Notes: generated by a model not told the origin, from the sequence alone. 64,000 nucleotides of DNA from Paucidesulfovibrio longus DSM 6739 (GCF_000420485.1 NZ_ATVA01000012.1:186001-250000), one strand, 5' to 3'; numbered from the stretch's first letter, positions 35,740-46,394 are shown. Program-made: numbers and translations.

Positions 35740-36483
35740 TTACATATACATTCCGCCGTTGACGGCCAGCACTTGCCCTGTGACGTAACCGGCGCCATCG
35801 CCGGCCAGGAAGCTGACCGCGGCCGCGATGTCTTCGGGGGTTCCGAGACGGCCGAGCGGAATCATGGCTTTCATGGTCTCCACGGCTTTTTCCGGGAGTT
35901 CCTTGGTCATATCCGTGTCGATGAATCCGGGGGCGACCGCGTTGACGCGGACGCCGCGGCCCGAAAGCTCGCGGGCCACGGCCTTGGTCAGTCCGATGAG
36001 CCCGGCCTTGGCCGCGACGTAGTTGGCCTGTCCCGCGTTGCCCATCTGTCCGACAACGGAAGAAATGTTGATGATCGATCCGCCGCGCTGCTTGGACATG
36101 ATCTTGGCCGCTTCCTGGATGCAGGTGAACGCGCCGGTCAGGTTCAGGTCGATGACCTTGTCCCAGTCCTCGGGCTTCATGCGGATGAGCAGGCCGTCGC
36201 GGGTGATGCCCGCGTTGTTGACCAGCACGGCCAGGCGCACCTTGCCCTTGATCTCGTCCTTGAAGAAGGCGGCCAGTCCCTCGCGGTCCGAGGAGTCCAG
36301 ACGTACGGCGCGGGCCTTGCCTCCGGCTTTTTCAATGCCTTCGACAACGGCCTGGGCGGCTTCCGGCTTGCTGACGTAGGTCAGCCAGACTTCGAAGCCG
36401 TCGGCCGCGAGACGCTCGGCGCAGGCGCGGCCGATGCCGCGTGAGCCGCCTGTGACCAGTGCGACGTTGGGAAGATCGCTCAT
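35740..36483 (-). CDS. fabG: 3-oxoacyl-ACP reductase
   Basis: A 247-residue NADPH-dependent short-chain reductase. TGGSRGIG binds cofactor, the catalytic Ser lies in [11 protein letters not shown] and Tyr/Lys in [11 protein letters not shown], and the C-terminus NGGMYM is the classic FabG ending. The gene lies between fabH and acpP. Confidence 0.97.
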   Translation of the reverse strand: MSDLPNVALVTGGSRGIGRACAERLAADGFEVWLTYVSKPEAAQAVVEGIEKAGGKARAVRLDSSDREGLAAFFKDEIKGKVRLAVLVNNAGITRDGLLIRMKPEDWDKVIDLNLTGAFTCIQEAAKIMSKQRGGSIINISSVVGQMGNAGQANYVAAKAGLIGLTKAVARELSGRGVRVNAVAPGFIDTDMTKELPEKAVETMKAMIPLGRLGTPEDIAAAVSFLAGDGAGYVTGQVLAVNGGMYM

Positions 36484-36563
36484 ATTCGCTTACCTCGTTG
36501 CAGACCGGGACGGACAGGGGCTGAAATATACCAATCCGGGGAGGACTGCAAATTTTTATCCGG

Positions 36564-37556
36564 TCAAAAATCGAGCAGGCAGGCGCCCCAGGTAAACCCG
36601 CCGCCGAACGCGGTCAGCAGCACGCGCTGGCCCGGCTGGACGCTGCCGCCGTGCACCGCCTCGGAAAGGGCGATGGGCACGCTGGCCGCGGAGGTGTTGC
36701 CGTACTTGTCCACGTTGATGAACACGCGCTCGCCCGGAATGCCGAGCTTCTTGCCTACGGCCTCGATGATCCGCAGGTTGGCCTGGTGGGGCAGGAGCAT
36801 GTCCACGTCGTCCGTGGTCAGGCCGTGCCTTTCCAGCAGGCCGTTGCAGACCTCGGTCATGGAGCGCACCGCGTGCTTGAAGACCTCGCGGCCCTGCATC
36901 TGCACGAAGAAATCCTCGCCGATGGGCTCGCCCAGGCGGTAGTGGCGTCCGGAGCCGCCGCCGCGGATGGTCAGCAGGTCGCCGAGGGCTCCGTCCGAGG
37001 CCAGGGAAACGTCGCGGATGACGGCCCTATGCGGTCCGCCGTCTTCCGCCGCGACCACGGCCGCGCCGCAGCCGTCGCCGAAGAGCACGCAGGTGGCGCG
37101 GTCTTCCCAGTTGACGCGGCTGGTGACCACGTCCCCGGAGCAGACCAGGATCTTGGATTCCGGGTGCAGGGCCAGGATGGCGCGGGCGTTTTCCAGGGCG
37201 TAGAGGAACCCGGTGCAGGCCGCCGAGATGTCGTAGGCGACGCGGCCGCGCAGGCCCAGGCGGTCCTGGAGCGCGCAGGCGGCGGAGGGGATATAGGACT
37301 CCGGGGAAAAGGTCGCCACGAGTATGTGGGTAATCGCTTCCGGGGAGAGGCCCGCATCATCGAGCGCCTTCAGGGCGGCTCCATGGGAAAGATCGGTGAG
37401 GGATTCGCCCTCGGATACCACGTGCCGGGTCTTGATGCCGCTGCGGGAGGTGATCCATTCGTCGGAAGTCTCGACGAGCTGTTCCAGATCCTTGTTGCTG
37501 AGAATCCGCTCCGGGACGTGAAACCCGAGGCCCTTGATGACGGCGCTTTGCTTCAT
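36564..37556 (-). CDS. fabH: 3-oxoacyl-ACP synthase III
   Basis: A 330-residue initiating condensing enzyme. Catalytic Cys114 in DISAACTGFLYA, His in LLPHQANLRI and Asn in KYGNTSAASVP. The ATG at 37556 gives the normal N-terminus MKQSAVIKGLG; a longer reading upstream is spurious. It begins 40 bases after plsX. Confidence 0.97.
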   Translation of the reverse strand: MKQSAVIKGLGFHVPERILSNKDLEQLVETSDEWITSRSGIKTRHVVSEGESLTDLSHGAALKALDDAGLSPEAITHILVATFSPESYIPSAACALQDRLGLRGRVAYDISAACTGFLYALENARAILALHPESKILVCSGDVVTSRVNWEDRATCVLFGDGCGAAVVAAEDGGPHRAVIRDVSLASDGALGDLLTIRGGGSGRHYRLGEPIGEDFFVQMQGREVFKHAVRSMTEVCNGLLERHGLTTDDVDMLLPHQANLRIIEAVGKKLGIPGERVFINVDKYGNTSAASVPIALSEAVHGGSVQPGQRVLLTAFGGGFTWGACLLDF

Positions 37557-37596
37557 GGGGTGTGCTCGGTCGGGGGAAAAGGCCCCGGTAGGAGGT

Positions 37597-38667
37597 TCAG
37601 GAGGATTCGCTCTTCTTGCTCTTGCGGCTGGCGCGCCCGAAACGGGAGAGGTCGCCGTGGGCTTCGAGCTGCTCGACGATGTGCTCGTTGGCGTTGTTGC
37701 GGACATACCGCGCGCTCATCAGGATGGCGCTGGTGATGGCCTTCACGTTGGAAGCGCCGTGGCAGACGATGGTCGAGCCCTTGACGCCCAGGAGCGGGGC
37801 TCCGCCGTATTCCGCGTAGTCGAGCGTGCGGGCGAATCGGGTCAGGGTCGGCAGCAGGAAGAGCGTTCCCAGCTTGGAGAAGAAATCCCGCTTGAGTTCG
37901 CCCTTGAGGATCTTGCCGAAGCTCTTGGCCACGCCTTCGGAGACTTTCAGGGCCACGTTGCCCACGAAACCATCGCAGACGATGACGTTGACGTCGCCCG
38001 TGAAGATGTCGCGTCCCTCGACGTTGCCGATGAAGTTGAGGTGGGAGCTTTTCAGGAGGTCGAAGGCCTCCTTGGTCACGGTGTTGCCCTTTCCCTCCTC
38101 CTCGCCGATGGAGAGCAGGCCCACGCGCGGCTTGGGAATGTGCAGCACGTGCTTGGCCAGCACTTCGGCCATGAGGCCGTACTGGGCGAGGTGAAAAGGC
38201 TTGGAGTCCACGTTCGCGCCCACGTCGATGAGCACGATGGGGTTCTTCTCCGTGGGCATGACGCCGGCCAGGGCCGGACGCTCCACGCCGCGAATGCGCC
38301 CGATGGTGAACATGGCCGCGGCCACGGTCGCGCCGGAGTTGCCCGCCGAGATGAGTCCGTCGGCGCGGCCTTCCTTGACCAGACGGCAACAGACCATGAT
38401 CGACGAGTCCTTCTTCTTGCGCAGGGCGTCGGAAGGCTTTTCTTCCATGCCGACCACTTCGGGGGCATGGACGATGTCGATGCTCAGGTTTCTGTCCCTG
38501 TCCGGGGCGCGGGTCTTGTCCAGCTCCGCTCGGATGGAGTCCTCGTCTCCGACGAGGATGATGTCGACGCCACGTTCCGCGGCGGTGACCGCCGCGGGAA
38601 CGTTGATGCGGGGGCCGAAGTCCCCGCCCATGGCGTCGACAACGATGCGCGGTGTGTTAGGCATCAT
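37597..38667 (-). CDS. plsX: Phosphate acyltransferase PlsX
   Basis: A 356-residue enzyme making acyl-phosphate from acyl-ACP for phospholipid synthesis. The family start VVDAMGGDFGP, SAGNSGATVAAAM and DGFVGNVALK are present. Its two possible ATGs (38667, 38664) overlap the rpmF stop, implying translational coupling of a ribosomal protein with lipid synthesis. The tail is Ser/Lys-rich. Confidence 0.96.
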   Translation of the reverse strand: MMPNTPRIVVDAMGGDFGPRINVPAAVTAAERGVDIILVGDEDSIRAELDKTRAPDRDRNLSIDIVHAPEVVGMEEKPSDALRKKKDSSIMVCCRLVKEGRADGLISAGNSGATVAAAMFTIGRIRGVERPALAGVMPTEKNPIVLIDVGANVDSKPFHLAQYGLMAEVLAKHVLHIPKPRVGLLSIGEEEGKGNTVTKEAFDLLKSSHLNFIGNVEGRDIFTGDVNVIVCDGFVGNVALKVSEGVAKSFGKILKGELKRDFFSKLGTLFLLPTLTRFARTLDYAEYGGAPLLGVKGSTIVCHGASNVKAITSAILMSARYVRNNANEHIVEQLEAHGDLSRFGRASRKSKKSESS

Positions 38668-38836
38668 CCTGGTTCAGAACCTGACGTCCCCGGTAGGTGC
38701 CGCAGGAGGGGCACACGCGGTGAGGAAGGCTCGGTTCGCCGCATTCGCAGTAGACCACGTTGGGAGTTTCCACCTTATGGTGGGAACGGCGCATGCCCTT
38801 GCGGGAATGGGAAGTTCTTTTCTTAGGTAAGGCCAT
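38657..38836 (-). CDS. rpmF: Ribosomal protein L32 (zinc form)
   Basis: A 59-residue L32, read by translating the short gap. MALPKKRTSHSRKGMRRSH is the standard N-terminus; two Cys pairs (CEC and CPSC) form a zinc ribbon, so this is the zinc-binding form. It overlaps plsX by about ten bases and follows yceD, the common yceD-rpmF-plsX-fabH order. Confidence 0.96.
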   Translation of the reverse strand: MALPKKRTSHSRKGMRRSHHKVETPNVVYCECGEPSLPHRVCPSCGTYRGRQVLNQDDA

Positions 38837-38879
38837 GGTTGTCTCCTTGTTCTCGAGTCGCCCCTGCGGGCGAAGCTCG

Positions 38880-39398
38880 CTACTTTAGCTTAAGATTGCG
38901 GAAAACCGCAAGTCTAGGATCGCCCCCGTCCCGCGAGCATTCGCAGGAGCCCTCGTTGAGATTCTGCCCGCATTCCGGGCAGATGCCTTTGCAGGCCTCG
39001 GCGCAGAGGGGCTTGATGGGCAGCGTCAGAACGAATTCTTCCCAGAGCAGCGCCCCCATGTCCAGAAAAAGAATGCCGTCATCCATGCTGACGCGGCAGT
39101 CCTGTTCCGGCTCGTCACCTTCGGGCAGCGACTCGAAAAGCTCGAAGTCCGTGTCCACCGGGAATTCGAAATCAGCGATGCAGCGGTCGCAGGAAAGCCT
39201 GACCGATCCGCGCAGGGTTCCTCGAACCAGCGCGCCTTCGGGCTGCGGGAGGATGTGGGCCTCCGCCTCGAAGGGCTTCACGGTCACGGCTTCCAGGCCG
39301 TGCGCATCGAAACGCCCGGACCAGAAGTCCGGGTCCGAAAAAGAAAAGTCACGACCTTCCGTCGGGAGATCGCTTACGTTGATCAGCCAGTTGTTCAT
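38880..39398 (-). CDS. yceD: YceD/DUF177 protein
   Basis: A 172-residue DUF177 protein, linked in other bacteria to 23S rRNA/L32 biogenesis. The core SVRLSCDRCIADFEFPV and the C-terminal cysteines (CAEACKGICPECGQNLN, CECS) suggest a zinc-binding fold. First gene of the rpmF-fab operon with a good promoter just upstream. Confidence 0.88.
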   Translation of the reverse strand: MNNWLINVSDLPTEGRDFSFSDPDFWSGRFDAHGLEAVTVKPFEAEAHILPQPEGALVRGTLRGSVRLSCDRCIADFEFPVDTDFELFESLPEGDEPEQDCRVSMDDGILFLDMGALLWEEFVLTLPIKPLCAEACKGICPECGQNLNEGSCECSRDGGDPRLAVFRNLKLK

Positions 39399-39419
39399 GC
39401 TTTCCTCGCAGGCCGCATA

Positions 39420-39447
39420 CCTATATGGGAAATTTTTCCGATGTCAA
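39420..39447 (-). promoter_or_regulatory. Sigma-70 promoter of yceD-rpmF-fab operon
   Basis: TTGACA (39442-39447), 16-base spacer, TATAGG (39420-39425) on the minus strand, 22 bases before the yceD ATG. A close consensus match. Confidence 0.72.
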
Positions 39448-39458
39448 GGGAAAAGCGC

Positions 39459-39487
39459 TTGCCTTTTCCCGGGGGAGAAGCTAAGTA
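39459..39487 (+). promoter_or_regulatory. Candidate rpmB promoter
   Basis: TTGCCT, 17-base spacer, TAAGTA on the plus strand, 90 bases before rpmB and back-to-back with the yceD promoter. Weak -10. Confidence 0.35.
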
Positions 39488-39576
39488 AAGCGTCCTTCGT
39501 GTCTGGAGCGCCCTGCCGCGCCCCCGAACACGATCGAGAGTAGAACAATTTCGGGAAGGACGCGAGGAGGTTCATC

Positions 39577-39789
39577 ATGTCCCAGGTTTGCGATATATGC
39601 GGCAAGGGCCCTGCCACCGGCAACAACGTCAGCCACGCGCACAACAAGAGCCGCAGGCGGTTCATGCCCAACCTGCAGAACGTGCGCACCCAGCTGGCCG
39701 GCGGTCAGGTCAAGACCATCAAGGCCTGCACCCGTTGCATTCGTTCCGGCAAGGTGGTCAAGCCCGTCGTCTCCAAAGTCTCTGAATAA
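39577..39789 (+). CDS. rpmB: Ribosomal protein L28 (zinc form)
   Basis: A 70-residue L28. [25 protein letters not shown] is the usual N-terminus split by two Cys, and CTRC near residue 51 completes a zinc site. AGGAGG stands before the ATG. Divergent from yceD and closed by a terminator, so monocistronic. Confidence 0.97.
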   Translation: MSQVCDICGKGPATGNNVSHAHNKSRRRFMPNLQNVRTQLAGGQVKTIKACTRCIRSGKVVKPVVSKVSE

Positions 39790-39831
39790 TATTGCAGAAT
39801 AAGAATCCCCCAAGATTCTTTCAGCACCCGA

Positions 39832-39857
39832 CCCCGCCTTACGGCGGGGTTTTTTTT
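39832..39857 (+). terminator. rpmB terminator
   Basis: Stem CCCCGCC/GGCGGGG with loop TTAC followed by T8, about 42 bases after the stop. Confidence 0.92.
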
Positions 39858-39978
39858 GGTTTTTTTTCTTCGTGACTTTCCCCGCCTTCATGGCACCCGC
39901 CTTTCCTCCTTCGCGCTTTTCCTTTAAACTGTAAATTGGCTGACCACGCTGACGCACCGCTGTTGACAGGGGGATCAA

Positions 39979-42900
39979 ATGCCAGACAGAAACGAGCAGG
40001 GCCCGGCCGATCCTTTCCGCCTGTTCTTTCGCGACGCACCCATGGGCGCGGCCATCCTGGACGCGGAAGGGCGCGTTCTGCACGCCAACAATCAGTTGCT
40101 GCGCTGCCTCGGACACGTGCAGGAAAGCCTGCTCGGCCAACGGTTTTGCAATTTCATGGTCGAAGGCGGGGGGAGCCTGGCATTGCGGCTGTCCGCGCGG
40201 GATTCGGAACCGGAAGGACGAAGCTTCGAGGCCAGGCTCCGCCGCAGGGATTCCTCGATCTTCTGGGCCAGGCTTTCCCTTGCGCCCATGTCTGGGGAAA
40301 CCGGCGACTCCATGGTTTCCCTGGCGGTGGAGGACATCACCGACCTGCGCACCGGCCGCGAAGCCCTGGAGCGCAGCGAAGCCTTCAGCCGCAGCATCAT
40401 CGAATCCAGCCCCAACTGCATCAAGGTCGTAAGCCTCGAAGGCGTTCTCGTGTTCCTCAGCGCGGGCGGGCTTCGGCTCCTCGGCCTGGAATCCGGGGAT
40501 CAGGTGCTCGGCCTGCCGTACGAATCCTTCTGGACGGACAACCCGGCGCTGCCGCTGGCCCGCCAGGCCCTTGACCGCGCCCGCGCCGGGGAAACGGCCC
40601 GCTTCGAGGGCGAACTCGCGCACCAGGACGGCAGCGTGCGGCATTGGGAAGTCTGTTTCAGCCCCATCCGCGACGGTTTGGGCAAGATTACGGCGCTCCT
40701 GGGCGTGTCCCGCGACATGACCCGGCAGGTCGCCGCCCAGAGGGAATTGCGCGACTCCCGCCAGCGTTTCCGGCAGCTGACCCGGAACATGCAGGACGCC
40801 TTTCTGGCCGTGGACGGGCTGGGCGGCCTGCGCGAATGGAACGACGCCTTCCGCGACCTGGTCGGGTACACGGACGAGGAGCTGCGCGGCCTGAGCCACG
40901 ACGCGCTCACGCCGGAACGCTGGCGGCGGGAGGAGGCCCGCATCCTGCGCGAGGAAGTGGACGTGCGGGGCTTTTCGAGCGTCTACGAGAAGGAATATCT
41001 GCGCAAGGACGGCGCGATCGTGCCTGTGGCCCTGCGTACGCATCTTTCCGTGGGGGCGGGCGGGGAGCCCTGCGGCTATTGGGCCATCGTCCGGGACATC
41101 AGCGTCCGCAAGCGGGTGGAGCTGGATCTGCGCCGGGGCAGCATGGACCTGCTTCGCGCCCAGCGCATGGCGAACATGGGCAGCTACCGCCGCAATTTTT
41201 CCACAGGCGAAGGCTACTGGTCCGATCAGCTGCTGCGGATATTCGGCTACGAGCCGGACCAGGCGGAGCCCGGCATGGAGCTGCTGCTCAGGCATCTGCA
41301 TCCCGACGACCACAAGCTCGTTCCCGTGTTCGAGGCCATGCGCGCAAGGGCCAGGCCGGAACCGTATGTTTACGAGTTCCGCATCGTGCGGACGGACGGG
41401 GAAGTCCGGCATCTGCGCTGCTGGGGCGAGATGGAGTGGGAGCCCGACGGGACCATGATGCACCACGGCGCCGTGCTGGACGAAACCGAGACGCGCCGGG
41501 CCGAACGGGAACTCAAGGCCCAGCGGCGCATGGACATCGCCGTGGCCAGCCTGGCCCGCGAACTGCTCGACAAGGCGGACATCGGCAAGATCGCGAACCT
41601 TGTCCTGAAGACGGCCCAGGAGGTGACCGGAGCGCGCTTCGGGTTCGTGGGGCTGGTGAATCCCAAGGACGGCAGCCTGGATTGCCCGACCATGACCGAC
41701 GACATCTGGGAGGCCTGCGAGATTCCGGACAAGAGCCGGGTTTTCGAGAAGCCTTGCGGTCTCTGGGGCTGGGCCATGAAGACGAGGCATCCCGTGGTGG
41801 CGAACAACCCCTCGGCGCATCCGCAGTCCGCAGGCGTTCCGGAGGGGCACGTGCCCATCGAGAACTTCATGGCGGCCCCCGCCCTCATCGGCGACGAGCT
41901 GGTGGGCATGATCAACCTCGCCAACGTGGACGGCGGGTTTCGGGAACGGCACCTGCGCATGGCCCGCAGGCTTTCTTCCCTGCTGGCCCTGGCGGCCCAG
42001 CGCGCACGCTGGGAGCAGGAACTGCTGCGGGCCAAGGAGGAGGCCGAACGGGCCAGCCGGGCCAAGAGCGAGTTCCTGGCCAAGATGAGCCACGAGATCC
42101 GGACTCCCATGAACGCCATCATCAACATGAACGAATTGGCCATGATCGGAATGGATGATCCCAAGAAGCGGGGCTATCTGGCGGTGGTCCGCGAAGCCGC
42201 CGCGCACCTGCTCGGGCTCATCGACGGAATTTTGGATTTTTCGCGCATCGAGGCGGGCAGGCTGGAGATACACGAGGAGAACATGGAACTGCGTGCGCTG
42301 CTGCGTTCCGTGGTCCGAATCTTCGACGCGCAGGTGCAGAAAAAGGGCGTCGGGCTGAGGCTGGAAGTGGACCCCGGCCTGCCGCAATGGGTGTGCGCGG
42401 ACCCGGTGCGGCTCCGGCAGGTTCTGGTCAACCTCGTGGGCAACGCCATCAAGTTCACGGAGCAGGGCGAGGTGCGCCTGACCGTGCGGAAGGCGCAGAC
42501 GGAACAGGACCAGCCCAAGGATGCCGTGGCGGTGGAGTTCCGGGTCAGCGACACGGGCGTGGGCATCGCCGAGTCGCGGGTGCGCGACATTTTCGAGCTC
42601 TTCACCCAGGCCGACGATTCCATCACCCGGCGCTACGGAGGCACCGGACTGGGGCTGACCATCTGCCGTCAGCTCGTGTCCATGATGGGCGGGGAGGTCA
42701 AGGTCGAGAGCGTTCCGGGACAAGGCAGCAGCTTCCATTTCCGGCTGTCTCTGCGCGTGGGCGGCCCCGCCTGCGAGGAGGAGGCGCCATCGTCCGGGGA
42801 GCCTTACCGCGCCAGCTGCCTCTTCGGCCTGCGCAGCAAGAATCTGCGCGTTCTCCTGGTGGAGGACAACCCGGAGAACGTGATCGTGGCCCAGGCGCTT

Positions 42901-43605
42901 CTGGAACGGCTCGGCCACGCGTCCGCAGCGGTGGGGGGAGGGCTCGCCGCCTTGGAGCGGCTGCGATCCGAAGCGTTCGACGTGGTCCTCATGGACGTGG
43001 AAATGCCCGGCATCGACGGGTTCGAAACCACGCGCCGCATCCGGGCCGGAGAGGGAGGCGAGTCCGCCCGCAACCTTCCCGTGGTCGCCATGACCGCCCA
43101 CGCCCTGCGCGGCTACCGGGAAAAGTGCCTGGCCGGGGGCATGGACGAGTATCTGCCCAAGCCCATTTCGTTCAAGCGGCTGGCGATTCTGCTCGGAAAC
43201 CCCAATTCGGAAGCGGAAATGCTGGATCCGGCTCCGGCCGAGCATCCGGGAGAGGCCCGAACCGCCGTGTGCGAACCGCTTTCCGGCCAATCCATGGCCC
43301 TGGAGCGGATGGACGGAAACCGCAAGCTCTACCGCGAGGTCTGCGAGGTCTTTCTTGGCAGCTGGGAGGGCAAGCTGCAACGGCTGCGCAGCGCGCTCGA
43401 ATGCGGAAACCGTTCCGCTGCCGTGCTGGAGGCGCACTCCCTCAAGGGAAATTGCGCCATGATCGGCGGGGAGGCGTGCTGCGAGCGGGCGCGTCTGGTC
43501 GAGAACGCGCTGCATGCGGGAAATCCGGAGCGGGCAAAAGAGCTGATCCCGGATTTGGCCCAGGCCCTGGAGGAACTGGTGCGCGAACTTGGAGCGGGCG
43601 ACTGA
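39979..43605 (+). CDS. Soluble hybrid histidine kinase: four PAS, GAF, HisKA, HATPase, REC, HPt
   Basis: A 1208-residue phosphorelay protein with no membrane segment. Four PAS-like domains (about 10-125, 130-255, 260-380, 395-510) and a GAF domain (about 520-680, with a [10 protein letters not shown] / NNPSAHP stretch) precede HisKA (His near 705 in [11 protein letters not shown]), HATPase ([12 protein letters not shown]), a receiver (Asp near 1006 in [10 protein letters not shown]) and an HPt domain (His near 1153 in EAHSLKGNC). It thus carries the full phosphorelay up to a missing response regulator. Ligands are unknown. AGGGGG before the ATG. Confidence 0.9.
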   Translation: MPDRNEQGPADPFRLFFRDAPMGAAILDAEGRVLHANNQLLRCLGHVQESLLGQRFCNFMVEGGGSLALRLSARDSEPEGRSFEARLRRRDSSIFWARLSLAPMSGETGDSMVSLAVEDITDLRTGREALERSEAFSRSIIESSPNCIKVVSLEGVLVFLSAGGLRLLGLESGDQVLGLPYESFWTDNPALPLARQALDRARAGETARFEGELAHQDGSVRHWEVCFSPIRDGLGKITALLGVSRDMTRQVAAQRELRDSRQRFRQLTRNMQDAFLAVDGLGGLREWNDAFRDLVGYTDEELRGLSHDALTPERWRREEARILREEVDVRGFSSVYEKEYLRKDGAIVPVALRTHLSVGAGGEPCGYWAIVRDISVRKRVELDLRRGSMDLLRAQRMANMGSYRRNFSTGEGYWSDQLLRIFGYEPDQAEPGMELLLRHLHPDDHKLVPVFEAMRARARPEPYVYEFRIVRTDGEVRHLRCWGEMEWEPDGTMMHHGAVLDETETRRAERELKAQRRMDIAVASLARELLDKADIGKIANLVLKTAQEVTGARFGFVGLVNPKDGSLDCPTMTDDIWEACEIPDKSRVFEKPCGLWGWAMKTRHPVVANNPSAHPQSAGVPEGHVPIENFMAAPALIGDELVGMINLANVDGGFRERHLRMARRLSSLLALAAQRARWEQELLRAKEEAERASRAKSEFLAKMSHEIRTPMNAIINMNELAMIGMDDPKKRGYLAVVREAAAHLLGLIDGILDFSRIEAGRLEIHEENMELRALLRSVVRIFDAQVQKKGVGLRLEVDPGLPQWVCADPVRLRQVLVNLVGNAIKFTEQGEVRLTVRKAQTEQDQPKDAVAVEFRVSDTGVGIAESRVRDIFELFTQADDSITRRYGGTGLGLTICRQLVSMMGGEVKVESVPGQGSSFHFRLSLRVGGPACEEEAPSSGEPYRASCLFGLRSKNLRVLLVEDNPENVIVAQALLERLGHASAAVGGGLAALERLRSEAFDVVLMDVEMPGIDGFETTRRIRAGEGGESARNLPVVAMTAHALRGYREKCLAGGMDEYLPKPISFKRLAILLGNPNSEAEMLDPAPAEHPGEARTAVCEPLSGQSMALERMDGNRKLYREVCEVFLGSWEGKLQRLRSALECGNRSAAVLEAHSLKGNCAMIGGEACCERARLVENALHAGNPERAKELIPDLAQALEELVRELGAGD

Positions 43606-43651
43606 GCATCATGCGGGCTACGGCGGGATTGATCCGCAAAGGAGAAAGGCA

Positions 43652-44110
43652 ATGACGAGAAAGCAGGCCGCCGAGGACGCGGCGCGTTCGTTCGGAAGCG
43701 GCCCCCTCTGCGCCGAGGCGGTCCTTGGGAGCGTGGCCCGGGAGAAAGGCGTCGTCTCTCCCCTGGTTCCCCGCATCGCCACGGGATTCTGCTCCGGACT
43801 GGCAAGGACGGGAGGCCCCTGCGGCGCGCTCATGGGCGCGGTGCTCGGCGTGAACCTCTGCACCGGGCGCAACGACCCCGCGCACACGGACGAATCCCTT
43901 GAAGAACTGGGCGATAATTACGGGCGCGTCCAGGAGGTGGTCCGCGGGTTCGCGGAGCGTTTCGGCGCGACGGACTGCACGACGCTGTGCGGCTGCGACC
44001 TGACCACGGCGGAGGGCCGGGAACGTTACAAGGAGATCGACGCCTACGAACGTTGCCGCGAATTCATCCGCGAGTCCGTGGTGCTTGCGCTGGACGCTCT
44101 GAAGGATTGA
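43652..44110 (+). CDS. C_GCAxxG_C_C family redox protein
   Basis: A 152-residue cytoplasmic protein with conserved cysteines. The family motif is seen as GPLCAEAVL, FCSGLARTGGPCGALMGAVLG and DCTTLCGCD; the spacing C..GxCGAxxG..C suggests a redox-active or metal-binding cluster. Function is unknown in the family. The ATG at 43652 has AAAGGAGAAAGG upstream. It sits between two hybrid kinases on the same strand, so it may be a readout or a redox partner; this is speculation. Confidence 0.83.
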   Translation: MTRKQAAEDAARSFGSGPLCAEAVLGSVAREKGVVSPLVPRIATGFCSGLARTGGPCGALMGAVLGVNLCTGRNDPAHTDESLEELGDNYGRVQEVVRGFAERFGATDCTTLCGCDLTTAEGRERYKEIDAYERCREFIRESVVLALDALKD

Positions 44111-44187
44111 AGCCTCGGACGGTTGCAGCCCTGGGCGAATGACTCCGGGGATCGATTCATGTTTTTCTTGATCGTTTCGGAAGCAAT

Positions 44188-46344
44188 ATGATGAATATGC
44201 AGTCTTTTTTGGGATTGTTCCAGAACGCCTCCCTGCTCCTGGCCGCAGCCCTGCTGTTCGACGTCAGCGCGTCGCGCTGGGAGGTCCGGAAGCCCCTGCA
44301 TTCGCAGATCGGCATCGGCCTCGCCCTGGCCGTCATCGGGCTGGCCGTGATGCTCTCCACCTGGCAGTTCCTGCCCGGCGTGGTCTTTGACACGCGCTCC
44401 ATCCTCATCAGCGTGGTCGGCCTGTTCTTCGGCACCATTCCGACGGTGATCGTGGTCGCGGCGACCGCGGTTCTGCGGTTTTATCAGGGCGGCCTGGGCG
44501 CGTTGACCGGCGTGCTCGTGATCGCGGCTTCGGGCGCGGTCGGCCTGATCTGGCGGCACATGAAAAAGGAACCCCTGTCCTGTTCGGGCTGGGGGGAGCT
44601 GTATTGCTTCGGCCTGCTGGTCCATGTGGTCATGCTCGCCCTGATGCTGACCCTGCCCTGGGAGGTGGCCCGGCACGTGCTCGCCGGAATCGGCCTGCCG
44701 GTCATGCTCATCTATCCGATCGGCACGGCACTGCTCGGCGGACTGATGGTCAACCGGCTCGGCAGGCTGCGCACGGAGCAGGCCCTGCGCCACAGCGAGG
44801 AGCGCTTTCAGCTGGCCATGGAAGCCAGCAAGGACGGGCTCTGGGACTGGAACGCCGTCAGCGGGCAGATCTACTACAGTCCGGGATATTCCTCCATGCT
44901 CGGCTATCTGCAGGACGAGATCGCGCCCACGGTGGATTCCTGGCTGAAACGGGTGCACCCGGACGAAAGGGATGCCGTTTTCCAGGTCTACGTCGATTGT
45001 CTGGAAAACCGCCTGGACGAATTCGAGATCGAATTCCGGATGCGGACCAAGAGCGGGGAGTGGCTTTGGATATCCTCGCGCGGCAGGGCCGTGGACCGCG
45101 ATTCCGCTGGCAGGGCCACGCGCATGGTGGGCACGCACACGGACATCACCGCGCGCAAGCGGGCCGAGCAGGAGCTGACCCTGGCCAAGGAGGCCGCCGA
45201 GAACGCCAATCGGGCCAAATCCGAGTTTCTCGCGAACATGAGCCACGAGTTGCGGACCCCGCTCAACGGCGTGCTGGGCATGTTGCAGCTTCTGGGCGGC
45301 ACGGACCTGGACGAGGAGCAGATGGAATATGACGAGATGGCCATCCAGTCCATCATGCGCCTGACCCGTCTGCTCTCGGACATCCTGGACATCTCCCGGG
45401 TCGAGGCGGGCAAGATGCAGATCCAGCCGGAGTCTTTCGATCTCCTGGAAATCCTGAACCAGGTCGAAGACCTCTTTCGCCCCACCTCGGCCCGAACCGG
45501 CGTTGAACTGCGTCGGCGCGTCGATCCCTCGCTGCCGCGCCGGGTCGTGGGCGACGCCACCCGGTTGCAGCAGGTCTTCACGAACCTGCTCGGCAATGCG
45601 TTCAAATTTACCGAGTCCGGGAGCGTGGAGATCGAGGCTGCCCCGCTTCCGACAGGGACGCCGGACAAGGTCAGAATCCTTTTCTGCGTCCGGGACACGG
45701 GACCGGGCATCGCCGAAGACCTGCGCGACAAGCTGTTCGAGCCCTTCACCCAGGCAGGCAAGGGCTACCAGCGGCAATACCAGGGGGCGGGACTCGGCCT
45801 GTCCATCTGCAGGAAGCTCGTTTCGCTCATGGGCGGCGGCATTCACGTGGAAAGCGAACCGGGCAGGGGCAGCGCGTTTTATTTCAGCGTTCTTTTCGGC
45901 AAGGCCGGCCAGGAAAAGCGCACGCATTCCCAGCGGATCGAGGAGGAGTCGCCGCGCGGGCTTCGCATCCTGCTGGCGGAGGACGACCGGGTCAGCTCCC
46001 TGGCTGTGGCGCGCCAGCTGCAGCGGGCAGGACACGAGGTGAACGCGGTCGAGGACGGGCTGGCCGCCCTGGAGACGCTCCGGGAGCGCCGCTTCGACCT
46101 GGTGCTCATGGACATCCAGATGCCGGTCATGGACGGCGTGGAGGCGGTCCGGCTGCTGCGGACGGAGCCTGAATACCGGGCCAATGCCGGGATTCCCGTC
46201 ATCGCCATGACCGCCTACGCCATGAGCGAGGATCGGGAGCGGTTTTTGGAATCAGGCATGGACGACTACGTTTCCAAGCCTGTGAGCGTGGAAGCCTTGC
46301 AGGCGGCGATTTCACGGGCCATGCGCGCGAAGTCCGAAGCCTGA
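44188..46344 (+). CDS. Membrane hybrid histidine kinase with LytS-like 5TM sensor
   Basis: A 718-residue kinase. Five to six hydrophobic helices (about 5-190) resemble the 5TM LytS-type receptor. A PAS domain (about 205-330, ending TDITARKRAE), HisKA (His353 in NMSHELRTPLNG), HATPase (GAGLGLSICRK) and one receiver (Asp642 in LVLMDIQMPV) follow. There is no HPt, unlike its upstream neighbour, so phosphate may pass to that neighbour's HPt or to a separate one. Ends in a strong inverted repeat before gltX. Confidence 0.88.
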   Translation: MMNMQSFLGLFQNASLLLAAALLFDVSASRWEVRKPLHSQIGIGLALAVIGLAVMLSTWQFLPGVVFDTRSILISVVGLFFGTIPTVIVVAATAVLRFYQGGLGALTGVLVIAASGAVGLIWRHMKKEPLSCSGWGELYCFGLLVHVVMLALMLTLPWEVARHVLAGIGLPVMLIYPIGTALLGGLMVNRLGRLRTEQALRHSEERFQLAMEASKDGLWDWNAVSGQIYYSPGYSSMLGYLQDEIAPTVDSWLKRVHPDERDAVFQVYVDCLENRLDEFEIEFRMRTKSGEWLWISSRGRAVDRDSAGRATRMVGTHTDITARKRAEQELTLAKEAAENANRAKSEFLANMSHELRTPLNGVLGMLQLLGGTDLDEEQMEYDEMAIQSIMRLTRLLSDILDISRVEAGKMQIQPESFDLLEILNQVEDLFRPTSARTGVELRRRVDPSLPRRVVGDATRLQQVFTNLLGNAFKFTESGSVEIEAAPLPTGTPDKVRILFCVRDTGPGIAEDLRDKLFEPFTQAGKGYQRQYQGAGLGLSICRKLVSLMGGGIHVESEPGRGSAFYFSVLFGKAGQEKRTHSQRIEEESPRGLRILLAEDDRVSSLAVARQLQRAGHEVNAVEDGLAALETLRERRFDLVLMDIQMPVMDGVEAVRLLRTEPEYRANAGIPVIAMTAYAMSEDRERFLESGMDDYVSKPVSVEALQAAISRAMRAKSEA

Positions 46345-46394
46345 GGCTTCGGCTCGGCGTCCCGCTGCGGGGCGCCTGGTCCTGCGGACGCGAA

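Noticed and set aside
39481-43515. An open reading of 1344 residues on the minus strand opposite the hybrid kinase
   Set aside because: The kinase on the plus strand is full of intact domains, and the minus frame also crosses rpmB.
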